Of a stretch of DNA of 64,000 bases, positions 6,639-15,122 are shown piece after piece. Under the pieces are notes generated by a model. That model was given only the letters and a program-made list of their open reading frames with translations, ran no database searches and was not told the DNA's origin. Within the stretch, counting starts at the first letter, position 1, and each line of letters begins with the position of its first letter. Where the stretch lies: NCBI GenBank assembly GCA_015065975.1, contig SVPG01000002.1, forward strand, positions 1 through 64,000, read 5' to 3'. The DNA is from Oscillospiraceae bacterium (GTDB taxonomy: Bacteria; Bacillota; Clostridia; Oscillospirales; Acutalibacteraceae). The position numbers and the translations under genes are program-made.

Positions 6639-8543
6639 TCAGAATCGCCAGATATGCCTGAAATGAACAAGGTAATAAACAAGCGATATTACAAACGGAA
6701 CAAATAGCCCGATCGCAACAGTCAGCACAATAGCAACTGCTGTTCCGAAGAGCGCCTGTCCAAACAGAGCATAAACGAGCAGGAACATAATTGCCGCAAT
6801 CACACCGTAATGAATATTATCAATTACCGATCTGAAAATTCGCTGTGACGGCTTGATTACCGACCGTCTGTGTTCAAGAAACTGCTCGGGCAGGGCACGT
6901 CCCGAAAAGGAATCGTCCGCTATCTTCAAAAGCTCGAACAGCTCCTGAGATTCATCGGAAACAATAACATCATCGCTGAAAATATTCGTAACCATATTTA
7001 CACGATAATCGTCATAATCTCCGCCGAGTTCACCGTATTTTGAGGTAGGACTTTTTTCAGGCAGACAATCGAGCGCATTCGGTGCATCGATCGGCACTCC
7101 GAGAGGTGAAAATTTTGTGCTGATTCCCGTAAGAGTCTTTCCTACAGCAACAGCAATATTATATGTGATCTCTCCCCTTCTTGTTCTGAAATTATCGCTG
7201 CGGATAACAAAAGAAAGGTATTCGAGCGAATCATCGGTCATTCTTGAAAAATGAGGATATTCGCCCTTGAAGCCCATCTGCTCAAGGTGAGGTTCTGCGA
7301 TTTCCGTAACTCTTTTTGCAATTGCTTTTTCAGATATGTTGTAAACACTTTCGCAGCTGTTTTCAGGCATCATCTCAGCAAAACGCTCTTCAATCCTGAA
7401 AAGAAGTCTGCGCGCTGTTCCAGATTCGACCTGCTCAACATATACATTGGCAAATTTTTCTATCTCTTTCATGGCTCTGTCGGTTTCTTCGTTATAGAAG
7501 TATTCTCCCGCCAGATCGAGATGCTTTACAAGCTTGCTGCAGTCACAGTTGACAAGCATCGATCTTATTCCCGACAAAGCATATCGGTTTTCAAGCACCT
7601 CGCTCACGAGCTCTTCACACCTGTTGAGAACAGCCTCATCCTCTTCCTGAACGAAACCCAGCGCTGCATGAAAAAGCTTCGCAAGAGGAACCATTTCTCT
7701 TTCTCGCGGACTGAGACCTTCACTGCCGATCATGGCAAGTTTACTGAGCAGAAGCGCACTTGATGCAGAGATTATTTCTGCACGAGATGTGCCCGCGAGC
7801 TGCAGCCTGCCGACATAATCATATTCGACAAGATCCATAACGGGTTTTCCCGATTTAAAGGATAAATAAATCCAGTCTTTTTCCTGGAGCATTCTTCCGA
7901 CATAAGGTTCATCGGAAAACTGAGTATCGATCAGAAAACGAACCTCAAATTCGTTATCACTTTCGGCATCAGTTTCCATGCAGAACAAATAACCCATAAT
8001 CGGAAATTCCAATTGCGGGTCAGAAATATTCACGTGCGGAAAGAACAGCTTGACCATTCCCCACTCACGTTCGGCTGTAACAAGTACCAGACCGTCGCCC
8101 TGTTTTTTGATAACGACTCTCTGATTGAGCAGTGACGAGAAGGACACAAAGAATTCGCCCGTAGCTCTGTCCATTCTGAAAGCAGCATCTCTGATCGATG
8201 CAAGCCATTTAACGTGCCCCTGCTCATTATCCCTGTAAATATCGGCAAGCCATTCAAAAAACGGCAGCAGCCGGCTGCTGCCAAGCGGCTCGATCGTGTT
8301 TCCGATCTGGGATAAAAGCGCTACATCATCAGGGATACGCTCACAGACAGAATCTCCGCTTTCAAGAAGCTGAGATATTCCGTCGGAAATAATGTGTGAC
8401 GCCGAAAACCTGACTCGGTAAGGAGCACTCTCCAGCCTTGATATTATCTCAGCAGGAGAATACTCCCTCAGATTCGATGTTAGATGAGATTTATCCTCAA
8501 AAAAGCGCTCAATTCCCAAAGAAAACCTATCAATATACTTCAT
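6639..8543 (-). CDS. Unknown 634-residue protein with C-terminal membrane anchor, downstream of lexA
   Basis: I do not recognise a family. The first ~560 residues are predicted soluble and mixed alpha/beta, with aromatic and acidic content and no catalytic motif I can name; residues 340-420 are helix-rich (KEIEKFANVYVEQV, RLLFRIEERFAEM). The last ~60 residues form two or three hydrophobic helices (GVIAAIMFLLVYALF, AVAIVLTVAIGLFVPFVISLVYYL), so it is a tail-anchored membrane protein with a large cytoplasmic part. It begins nine bases after lexA with no terminator between, so it is probably cotranscribed and SOS-responsive. Its stop is just upstream of the tRNA-Leu promoter. Confidence 0.8.
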   Translation of the reverse strand: MKYIDRFSLGIERFFEDKSHLTSNLREYSPAEIISRLESAPYRVRFSASHIISDGISQLLESGDSVCERIPDDVALLSQIGNTIEPLGSSRLLPFFEWLADIYRDNEQGHVKWLASIRDAAFRMDRATGEFFVSFSSLLNQRVVIKKQGDGLVLVTAEREWGMVKLFFPHVNISDPQLEFPIMGYLFCMETDAESDNEFEVRFLIDTQFSDEPYVGRMLQEKDWIYLSFKSGKPVMDLVEYDYVGRLQLAGTSRAEIISASSALLLSKLAMIGSEGLSPREREMVPLAKLFHAALGFVQEEDEAVLNRCEELVSEVLENRYALSGIRSMLVNCDCSKLVKHLDLAGEYFYNEETDRAMKEIEKFANVYVEQVESGTARRLLFRIEERFAEMMPENSCESVYNISEKAIAKRVTEIAEPHLEQMGFKGEYPHFSRMTDDSLEYLSFVIRSDNFRTRRGEITYNIAVAVGKTLTGISTKFSPLGVPIDAPNALDCLPEKSPTSKYGELGGDYDDYRVNMVTNIFSDDVIVSDESQELFELLKIADDSFSGRALPEQFLEHRRSVIKPSQRIFRSVIDNIHYGVIAAIMFLLVYALFGQALFGTAVAIVLTVAIGLFVPFVISLVYYLVHFRHIWRF

Positions 8544-8552
8544 ATGATAAAT

Positions 8553-9152
8553 TTACCATCCATAATATCTGATGCAGGCGACAACCTTACCGAGCACCGT
8601 AACCTCTTTTGCGAAAATTGGCTCATAAGCGTCGTTTTCAGGCTGAAGCCTGATTGCATCCTTATCTCTGTAAATACGTTTTACCGTAGCCTCTTCTTCG
8701 ATCATGGCTACAACTATCTCACCGTTATGCGCGGTACGTGTTTTCTCGGCAATTATTATATCACCGTCAAGAATACCCGCATTCTTCATACTTTCACCCG
8801 AAACGCGAAGCGCAAAAAGCTCACCGCCGCCATGACGTTCAGCGGGATAAGGAATAGTCGCAACCACATCCTCGAAAGCATAAACGGGCGTACCTGCGGT
8901 AACTCTTCCGAGAAGCGGAACCTGTATGACAGGAAGCTCGTCGGAAATTCTTATCGATCTGTTAAGACCGGCATCTCTTTTGATTGCACCCTCTTCTTCA
9001 AGCTCTCTGAGGTAGTTATGAACGGAAGAGGTCGATTTAAGACCTGTCGCTGCACATATCTCCCTTACAGAAGGAGGCGGCAGACCGTCATTCGACCTTT
9101 TTCTGAGATACGACATAATTCTTTCTCTTGAAGCTTCAGCTTTTTCACCCAT
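8553..9152 (-). CDS. lexA: LexA repressor (SOS response)
   Basis: Transcriptional repressor of the SOS regulon that self-cleaves when bound to RecA filaments. Residues 8-70 form the winged-helix DNA-binding domain (SVREICAATGLKSTSSVHNYL holds the recognition helix). The peptidase domain shows the scissile Ala86-Gly87 in GRVTAGTPV, the nucleophile Ser121 in SGESM and the general base Lys158 in ATVKRI. All catalytic residues are present and the length (199) is normal. It has its own promoter overlapping a LexA-like box and is followed nine bases later by a gene for an unknown membrane protein. Confidence 0.96.
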   Translation of the reverse strand: MGEKAEASRERIMSYLRKRSNDGLPPPSVREICAATGLKSTSSVHNYLRELEEEGAIKRDAGLNRSIRISDELPVIQVPLLGRVTAGTPVYAFEDVVATIPYPAERHGGGELFALRVSGESMKNAGILDGDIIIAEKTRTAHNGEIVVAMIEEEATVKRIYRDKDAIRLQPENDAYEPIFAKEVTVLGKVVACIRYYGW

Positions 9153-9196
9153 ATCAGAACACCTGCCCTTTCAAACAGATTATGTCTACTGTATAC

Positions 9197-9235
9197 ATAA
9201 TACCACATCTGAAGCAAAAATGCAAACATTTGTTT
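9197..9235 (-). promoter_or_regulatory. lexA promoter with LexA-like operator
   Basis: Minus strand: TTTGCA (9226-9221), 18 bases, then TGG-TATTAT (extended -10 at 9202-9197). The motif AAAC-N4-GTTT at 9224-9235 overlaps the -35 box and resembles the Firmicutes SOS box GAAC-N4-GTTC with both outer bases changed. Autoregulation is an inference from position and partial match. Confidence 0.6.
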
Positions 9236-9265
9236 TGTATTTTAAGAATTTATTTAAAAAGATAA

Positions 9266-9296
9266 GCCGACAGGAACAGATGCTGCTCCTGTCGGC
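9266..9296 (-). terminator. Terminator of the oadB-oadG-proS unit
   Basis: Perfect 10-bp stem GCCGACAGGA/TCCTGTCGGC with an 11-base loop, followed on the minus strand by TTATCTTTTTAAATAAATT. It lies 12 bases past the proS stop. Confidence 0.9.
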
Positions 9297-9307
9297 CAAA
9301 ATATTAT

Positions 9308-10750
9308 TTAATAAGCTTTGCCCCAGCAAACCATGTGCTTTGCTTTCTTGCCGCAGCATACACATGTATCGGAGATATTCTCCTGCTCGAACGGAATGCA
9401 GCGGGAACCTGCACCTGTGAGCTCCTTGACTTTATCTTCGCACTCTTCCTCACCGCACCACATTGCGTAAACAAAACCGTCACCATTATTGGTAAGAGCC
9501 TCGTTAATCTCATCAATGGATTTGCAGCGATAGCTTCTCTTCTCTCGGTTATCGAGAGCCTTCTGATAAAGTCCCTTATGAACTTCCTTGAGCTTTTTCT
9601 TGATCTCTTTCGAAAGACCGTCAAGCGAAACAACAGTCTTCTCTCTGTTGTGGCGTGTTACAAGAACACACTGGTTGTTTTCGATATCTCTCGGACCGAT
9701 CTCAAGTCTTACGGGAACACCCTTCATCTCATACTCGGAGAACTTCCAGCCTGCAGAGTTGTCCGAATCGTCAACCTTGACACGGATACCCGATCTCTCA
9801 AGCTTCTTCTTGAGCTCGTATGCCTTTTCAAGCACACCGGGCTTATGCTGAGCAATAGGAATGATAACGAGCTGAATCGGTGCAATAGCGGGCGGAAGAA
9901 CAAGACCGTTATCGTCACCGTGTGTCATGATGATGCCGCCGATGAGACGGGTGGAAACACCCCAGGAAGTCTGATGCGGATATTCAAGCTTGTTCTCTTT
10001 GCCTGTGAACTGAATATCGAAAGCTTTTGCAAAACCGTCTCCGAAATAATGAGAGGTTCCTGCCTGAAGAGCCTTACCGTCGTGCATAAGTGCCTCAATT
10101 GCATATGTAGACACTGCACCTGCAAACTTATCGCTTTCGGTTTTCTTGCCCTTTACAACAGGCATTGCGAGAGCATCACGACAGAAATCCGCATATACAT
10201 TGAGCATCTTTTCGGTCTCTTCAACAGCCTCCTGTGCTGTTGCATGGATTGTATGACCTTCCTGCCAGAGGAACTCTCTCGAGCGAAGGAAAGGTCTTGT
10301 GGTCTTCTCCCATCTTACGACGGAAACCCACTGGTTGTAGAGCTTGGGAAGATCACGCCACGAATGGACAATATTGGAATAATGCTCACAGAAGAGAGTC
10401 TCGGATGTAGGTCTGACGCACATACGCTCTTCAAGCTTTTCGCTGCCTCCGTGAGTTACCCATGCAACCTCGGGAGCAAAACCTTCAACATGATCCTTCT
10501 CCTTCTGAAGAAGGCTTTCGGGAATGAACATCGGCATACAGACATTTTCATGACCTGTATCCTTGAACATCTTGTCGAGAATCTTCTGAATATTCTCCCA
10601 GATAGCATAGCCGTAAGGTCTTATAACCATACAGCCCTTGACACTGGAGTATTCGATAAGTTCTGCTTTTTTTACGATATCAGTATACCATTTTGCAAAG
10701 TCTTCCTCCATGGAGGTTATCTCTGCAACCATCTTTTTATTGTCAGCCAT
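9308..10750 (-). CDS. proS: Prolyl-tRNA synthetase, eukaryote/archaeon-like (short) type
   Basis: Charges tRNA-Pro with proline in the cytoplasm. The 480-residue length, absence of an inserted editing domain and the C-terminal zinc-binding-like region (CEEECEDK, then [18 protein letters not shown] ending in the characteristic Tyr) mark the archaeal/eukaryotic-type enzyme that many Firmicutes carry. Class II motifs are seen: motif 2 region VRPTSETLF and [24 protein letters not shown], and motif 3 region [17 protein letters not shown]. It is the last gene of a three-gene unit, 22 bases after the sodium-pump gamma subunit; the functional link is not obvious. Confidence 0.96.
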   Translation of the reverse strand: MADNKKMVAEITSMEEDFAKWYTDIVKKAELIEYSSVKGCMVIRPYGYAIWENIQKILDKMFKDTGHENVCMPMFIPESLLQKEKDHVEGFAPEVAWVTHGGSEKLEERMCVRPTSETLFCEHYSNIVHSWRDLPKLYNQWVSVVRWEKTTRPFLRSREFLWQEGHTIHATAQEAVEETEKMLNVYADFCRDALAMPVVKGKKTESDKFAGAVSTYAIEALMHDGKALQAGTSHYFGDGFAKAFDIQFTGKENKLEYPHQTSWGVSTRLIGGIIMTHGDDNGLVLPPAIAPIQLVIIPIAQHKPGVLEKAYELKKKLERSGIRVKVDDSDNSAGWKFSEYEMKGVPVRLEIGPRDIENNQCVLVTRHNREKTVVSLDGLSKEIKKKLKEVHKGLYQKALDNREKRSYRCKSIDEINEALTNNGDGFVYAMWCGEEECEDKVKELTGAGSRCIPFEQENISDTCVCCGKKAKHMVCWGKAY

Positions 10751-10772
10751 ATCAATTTACCTTTCCAACAGA

Positions 10773-11099
10773 TTATTCAGCTTTTTTCTTACCGCCGGTT
10801 ACTTTACCGAGGATTGCAATAACAATATAGATCATTATCATAACAACGAAAATTCCGAGCATTCCCTTTGCCATGATGTCAACAGTCTTCATAACCTCGC
10901 TCTTTTCGGCAACCGCATTGCCCGAAGCAGAGGACTCGCTGACAGCTTCTTCCTCATCGGAATCCTCATCAGCGGTATAAAGAACCGCATCCTCAACAAC
11001 AGCATTATCGGATACATCCTCGGCAGGTGCAGCGTATGCCGTAAATGCCATGCAGGAAAGTGTGAGGATGACCAGAATTACAGAAATAAACTTTTTCAT
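10773..11099 (-). CDS. Sodium-pump decarboxylase gamma subunit (OadG-like)
   Basis: Small membrane protein placed directly after the beta subunit. It has a cleavable signal-like N-terminus (FISVILVILTLSCMAFTAYA), an acidic, low-complexity extracellular stretch to about residue 67, one membrane helix (GIFVVMIMIYIVIAIL, about 77-95) and a Lys-rich tail GGKKK. OadG/MmdC proteins anchor the carboxyltransferase to the membrane complex and have one N-terminal helix; here the helix is at the C-terminal end after a signal peptide, which is a variant layout common in Clostridia. The assignment depends on context as much as sequence. Confidence 0.7.
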   Translation of the reverse strand: MKKFISVILVILTLSCMAFTAYAAPAEDVSDNAVVEDAVLYTADEDSDEEEAVSESSASGNAVAEKSEVMKTVDIMAKGMLGIFVVMIMIYIVIAILGKVTGGKKKAE

Positions 11100-11130
11100 A
11101 ATACAATATCTTCCTTTCCGATCATCACGA

Positions 11131-12294
11131 TCATATCATCGAGGGCAGAAGTGCAAGTATGATACCGCCGGCAACAACCGAGCCGATCTGACCTGCAACG
11201 TTAGCACCGACTGCGTGCATGAGAAGGTGGTTCTGGTTATCTTCCTTGAGAGCCATCTTCTGGATAACACGAGCAGACATCGGGAACGCAGAGATACCTG
11301 CACCGCCGATCATCGGGTTGATCTTCTTACCCTTGGGCAGGAAAATATTGAGGAACTTTGCAAACATAACGCCTGCGATTGTGTCAAATACAAATGCAAC
11401 AAGACCGAGTGCCATGATAAGGAGAGTGCTCCAGTTTACGAAATCCTCAGCCTTCATTGTTGCGGAAATTGTAATACCGAGAAGCAGAGTTATGATGTTT
11501 GCGAATGTTGTGGATGCTGTCTGAGAGAGAGAATCAAGCTTTCCGCACTCTCTGATAAGGTTACCGAACATAAGGCAGCCTACAAGAGCAACAGATGCCG
11601 GAGCAACAAGACCTGCGATAATTGTAACAAGGATCGGGAAAAGGATTCTTGTGGTCTTTGTAACGTTCTTGGGGTTATATGCCATTCTGATCTGGCGCTC
11701 TTTCTTGGTTGTGACAAGCTTTATAGCCAGCGGCTGAATGATGGGAACAAGAGCCATATAGGAGTATGCCGCAACAGCGATAGCTCCGATGTAACTGCTG
11801 TTGAGAACTCTCGAAACAAGAATGGATGTAGGACCGTCAGCGGCACCGATAATACCGATAGATGCCGCATCTGCAAGATCAAATCCGCAAAGCGATGCAA
11901 CGGTAATGGTAAGGAAGATACCGAACTGTGCAGCCGCACCGAAGAGGAGCATCATCGGGTTCGAAAGAAGCGGTCCGAAGTCGATCATAGCACCGATACC
12001 AATGAAGAGAAGAAGCGGCATTGCTTCCGAAGCCTCAATACCGACATTGAAAAGCCATTCGATAATACCGATGCTCTGAATTCCGCCGCCCATATCGAGG
12101 GTGAGCGCACCGCTGAACGGAATATTAACGAGTATTGCGCCGAATCCCATCGGCAGAAGAAGTGCAGGTTCCATATCCTTTTTGATAGCAAGCCATATAA
12201 GCAGTGCGCCCACTGCCCACATTACTACCATCTTCCAGCCGCCGTTGGAAAACAGCGCGACTGTTCCATCTGTCAGAAACGAAAAAAAGTCCAA
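11131..12294 (-). CDS. Na+-translocating decarboxylase beta subunit (OadB/MmdB/GcdB family)
   Basis: Integral membrane subunit that couples decarboxylation of a carboxybiotin to Na+ export. The chain is hydrophobic throughout with about nine or more helices. Family hallmarks are GIIGAADGPTSI (D153, the key Na+-binding aspartate), FIGIGAMIDFGPLL near residue 97 and NPMIGGAGISAFPMSARV near residue 325. Length (387) is normal. The N-terminal helix region IKKDMEPALLLPMGFGAIL also fits. The alpha (carboxyltransferase) and biotin-carrier genes are not adjacent, so the substrate (oxaloacetate, methylmalonyl-CoA or glutaconyl-CoA) cannot be told. First gene of the unit with a strong promoter. Confidence 0.95.
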   Translation of the reverse strand: MDFFSFLTDGTVALFSNGGWKMVVMWAVGALLIWLAIKKDMEPALLLPMGFGAILVNIPFSGALTLDMGGGIQSIGIIEWLFNVGIEASEAMPLLLFIGIGAMIDFGPLLSNPMMLLFGAAAQFGIFLTITVASLCGFDLADAASIGIIGAADGPTSILVSRVLNSSYIGAIAVAAYSYMALVPIIQPLAIKLVTTKKERQIRMAYNPKNVTKTTRILFPILVTIIAGLVAPASVALVGCLMFGNLIRECGKLDSLSQTASTTFANIITLLLGITISATMKAEDFVNWSTLLIMALGLVAFVFDTIAGVMFAKFLNIFLPKGKKINPMIGGAGISAFPMSARVIQKMALKEDNQNHLLMHAVGANVAGQIGSVVAGGIILALLPSMI

Positions 12295-12327
12295 AATAAA
12301 TCCTCCTCAATTTTTGCATTGCTTTAT

Positions 12328-12356
12328 ATTATAATGTAAAAAGCTGTAATTTTCAA
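12328..12356 (-). promoter_or_regulatory. Promoter of the oadB-oadG-proS unit
   Basis: TTGAAA (12356-12351), 17-base spacer, TATAAT (12333-12328) on the minus strand, 35 bases before the oadB start. Confidence 0.8.
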
Positions 12357-12519
12357 CATGAATTTGCATTTTGGAATGTACGGATAAAATTTATGTTATA
12401 TAAATTATAATTGGCTCATTCAAAAGTATTATTACTGTACAAAAGATAATAAATATGATAATATATATTCAATAGTAGGTATAAATCTGTAAGAATTTCA
12501 GATCGGAGGTATTGAATAA

Positions 12520-13026
12520 ATGAGAAAAGCATATTTAAGATTTGTGTCAATCTGCACTCTTTTCTTATTTTTATTATCCGGCTGCAACTGTTCACCATAT
12601 GCCGAAGACAGCGAATATCTGCAAAAGAAAAAGGAATGTATCGATTGGATCGCTGACAACAAGGAATCGATCGATATTATCGTTCAGCAATTGGACACTT
12701 ATGGTTTTGGTATGGATATTTATTGCGAAGATGGCGTCTTTGAGATGTATGGACAGGCAGGAACGGAGAAGCCTTCAGCCTATGCAGTGTTGTCAAATGA
12801 CGAGCTGATGGAAAATCTGAGCATTCTTTTTGAAAATGAATATATAGATAGTGTGTCAAAGACTAAATTCAAAGGCGAAACAGACTATTCTTACTCTATA
12901 CATTTCGTCACTATCAGGAAGGCATTTACCTGCACAGCATATCTTGCAAGGAATGCTGAAGAGGCCTCAGCCGCCGATGAACATATAACAGGTGATTGGT
13001 ATTACATGAGTCGCATAAATGTATGA
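12520..13026 (+). CDS. Secreted lipoprotein of unknown function, 168 aa
   Basis: Clear lipoprotein signal: positively charged start, hydrophobic LFLFLL core and lipobox LSGC with Cys22, so it is attached to the outer face of the membrane. The mature part is acidic and mixed alpha/beta without a family I recognise; Cys24 follows in NCSPYAEDSE. A GGAGGT ribosome site stands nine bases before the ATG. It lies 62 bases upstream of the large surface-protein gene on the same strand and may share its transcript. Its expression region 12357-12519 is AT-rich; I could not identify a convincing -35/-10 pair. Confidence 0.8.
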   Translation: MRKAYLRFVSICTLFLFLLSGCNCSPYAEDSEYLQKKKECIDWIADNKESIDIIVQQLDTYGFGMDIYCEDGVFEMYGQAGTEKPSAYAVLSNDELMENLSILFENEYIDSVSKTKFKGETDYSYSIHFVTIRKAFTCTAYLARNAEEASAADEHITGDWYYMSRINV

Positions 13027-13088
13027 ATAGGATTTTGATAATTCATAATTTACATATTATTATACATCTGCGAAAGGATTGACTATTT

Positions 13089-15086
13089 ATGAAGAAAACC
13101 TTTGCAAAAAAATCCCTGTGCCTTGCAGTCCTTATTTTTGCTTTTATTCTGCTGGCATGGACTGTAAACGCTTCGGCACCTTCCGTTACATATCCCACAG
13201 AGCCCACAAATGGTTATGTAACAGTTGTGATTTCTTATCCCGAAGGGGTCGTTCCCGCTGAAGGCGATACGATTTCCTACAGCATCGACGGCGGTTCATG
13301 GCAGAAATACACCGAGCCGTTCACCGTTGAGAAGAACTGCTCCGTCATAGCAACAATCGCTTATGCCGACGGATCGGCTTCCGCTCCCGCAACCGTTCAG
13401 ATCGGCTGCATTGACAAAACCTCACCTTCCGCTCCGTCGATCACGGCAGACACCGAAACATGGTCGGCTGTCAGCGTATCGGTCACAATCGTTCCCGGAA
13501 CAGACGGCGGATCGGGAATCGCCCGCACCGAATACCGCATCGGCGACAGCGAAACATGGCTTGAATATACCGCTCCCCTTTCCCTCACTTCTTCCGACAC
13601 GGTCTATGCGCGCACCATCGATCTTGCAGGCAACTCTTCCGAGATATCGGAGCTCAACATCTCAAACTTTGATCTCACCGCTCCCGACACAAGTTCGATG
13701 AAGATTTCCTTTGTATGTGACACAAACGCAGTCGTTGTCGATTCCGGAACCTTCGGCACGTTCTTTTCGTCTGCCGTTACTGCACGAATAGAGGGTGCAA
13801 AGGATTCCGAAAGTGGTCTTGGCGGCTATGAATTCCAGGTCGTCGGCAAGGATTCCTCCCCCACTCCCGAGGGCTGGGTAATGTATTCTCCCGACAGTCA
13901 GCCGATCATCTCGACCGATTTTGCGGGTTTTGTATACGCAAGAGCATATGACAAGGTCGGCAACCGTTCCGAACCTTTTATGTCGGACGGTCTTGTAGTT
14001 GACACAACAGCTCCCGTCATTTCTGATATTACGCTTTCGACAAGCGCTCTGACCGACCAGAGAGTCGACGTTACATTCAATGTTACCGACAATATCCGTC
14101 TCGACAGTGTAAAGGTAAACGACGTTTATGTCGGTATCTACAATCAGAAATTCACAGCTTTCAAGAATGGCGATTATGTTGTTGTTGCAACCGATAAGGT
14201 CGGCCACACCACCACACACACCATAACCATCAGCAACATCGATATCGATTCATACAGTCTTATCAGAATGTGCGAATCTCTTTCGGAATCCGATTACACC
14301 CCGTCAACCTGGGTTATCATGACTGCTGCGCTCACCGAGCTAAAAACCGAGATGTCTGTCAGCACCGACCAAGCACGAATCGACGCTCTTTGTGACAAGG
14401 TCATCACAGCCCTTCAGGGGCTTGTCTTCCGCGGTGATGCGACCGAATCAAGAGAACTTATCACAAAGATTGCCTCCTTTGACAAAGAGCTTTACACCGA
14501 TTCGTCGTGGAAAGCTGTTGATGAGGCAGTATCCGTCGTTGAGATAACCATAGCAAATCCCGAAAGCACTCAGGAAGACGTCGATACGGTCCGTGCATCG
14601 CTTGAGCTTGCTGTCGCTGAACTTAAGCTGAGAGCCGATTTCACAAATCTCGACAGACTGATTTCTCAGACCGACGCTCTCGACGCTTCAAGATACAATC
14701 CCGAAAAGCTTCAGGCTCTCAGAGCAAAAGCCGACGAAGCAAGAAATCTTTCGAGAACAGACTCCACCCAGGATCAGGTTGACGCAATGTACAACGAAAT
14801 GCTTATTCTCATGAGCCAGCTTCCCGATCCGGTTCCCGAAGAAAAAGAACCCAATTATCTTCTCTATTTCACCCTCATAGTCATTCTGATTCTCGCAGTC
14901 GGCGCAGGTCTGTTCCTTCTTATCAGCGCAATACGACGCAGAAAGTCCGAAAAGCTTGCTGCTGCCTATGAGGACGCTTATGCCGATGAATATGACGATT
15001 ACGGTTCAGACTCCTCCGTCGGAGAAAACGACATCTTCTTCTCGGACGAAGATGACTACTCGGATTACAACGATTACGATGAATAA
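13089..15086 (+). CDS. Large membrane-anchored surface protein with Ig-like and FIVAR-like repeats
   Basis: A signal peptide (about residues 8-28) is followed by Ig-like / OmpL47-type beta domains to about residue 390, recognisable from repeated phrases such as ISYSIDGGSWQKYTEPF, TEYRIGDSETWLEYTAPL, VYARTIDLAGNSSE and YARAYDKVGNRSEPF. Residues about 395-570 form three helical repeats of the FIVAR kind (YTPSTWVIMTAALTEL, YTDSSWKAVDEAV, YNPEKLQALRAKADEA), typically carbohydrate- or matrix-binding. A single membrane helix (about 586-608) and a highly acidic, Asp/Tyr-rich cytoplasmic tail end the chain. No LPXTG motif is present, so it is membrane-anchored rather than wall-sorted. Likely an adhesin or glycan-binding protein (inference). 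Confidence 0.8.
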   Translation: MKKTFAKKSLCLAVLIFAFILLAWTVNASAPSVTYPTEPTNGYVTVVISYPEGVVPAEGDTISYSIDGGSWQKYTEPFTVEKNCSVIATIAYADGSASAPATVQIGCIDKTSPSAPSITADTETWSAVSVSVTIVPGTDGGSGIARTEYRIGDSETWLEYTAPLSLTSSDTVYARTIDLAGNSSEISELNISNFDLTAPDTSSMKISFVCDTNAVVVDSGTFGTFFSSAVTARIEGAKDSESGLGGYEFQVVGKDSSPTPEGWVMYSPDSQPIISTDFAGFVYARAYDKVGNRSEPFMSDGLVVDTTAPVISDITLSTSALTDQRVDVTFNVTDNIRLDSVKVNDVYVGIYNQKFTAFKNGDYVVVATDKVGHTTTHTITISNIDIDSYSLIRMCESLSESDYTPSTWVIMTAALTELKTEMSVSTDQARIDALCDKVITALQGLVFRGDATESRELITKIASFDKELYTDSSWKAVDEAVSVVEITIANPESTQEDVDTVRASLELAVAELKLRADFTNLDRLISQTDALDASRYNPEKLQALRAKADEARNLSRTDSTQDQVDAMYNEMLILMSQLPDPVPEEKEPNYLLYFTLIVILILAVGAGLFLLISAIRRRKSEKLAAAYEDAYADEYDDYGSDSSVGENDIFFSDEDDYSDYNDYDE

Positions 15087-15122
15087 AAGCAAAATCTGAA
15101 ATCAAGGAAAGGTACGAGCACA

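Noticed and set aside
9335..10822. 495-codon plus-strand frame over proS
   Set aside because: proS motifs fill the opposite strand; the frame also runs past the gene into the OadG-like gene without a ribosome site.
12357..12519. Riboswitch upstream of the lipoprotein
   Set aside because: The stretch is AT-rich, without a GC-rich conserved core or a terminator hairpin.
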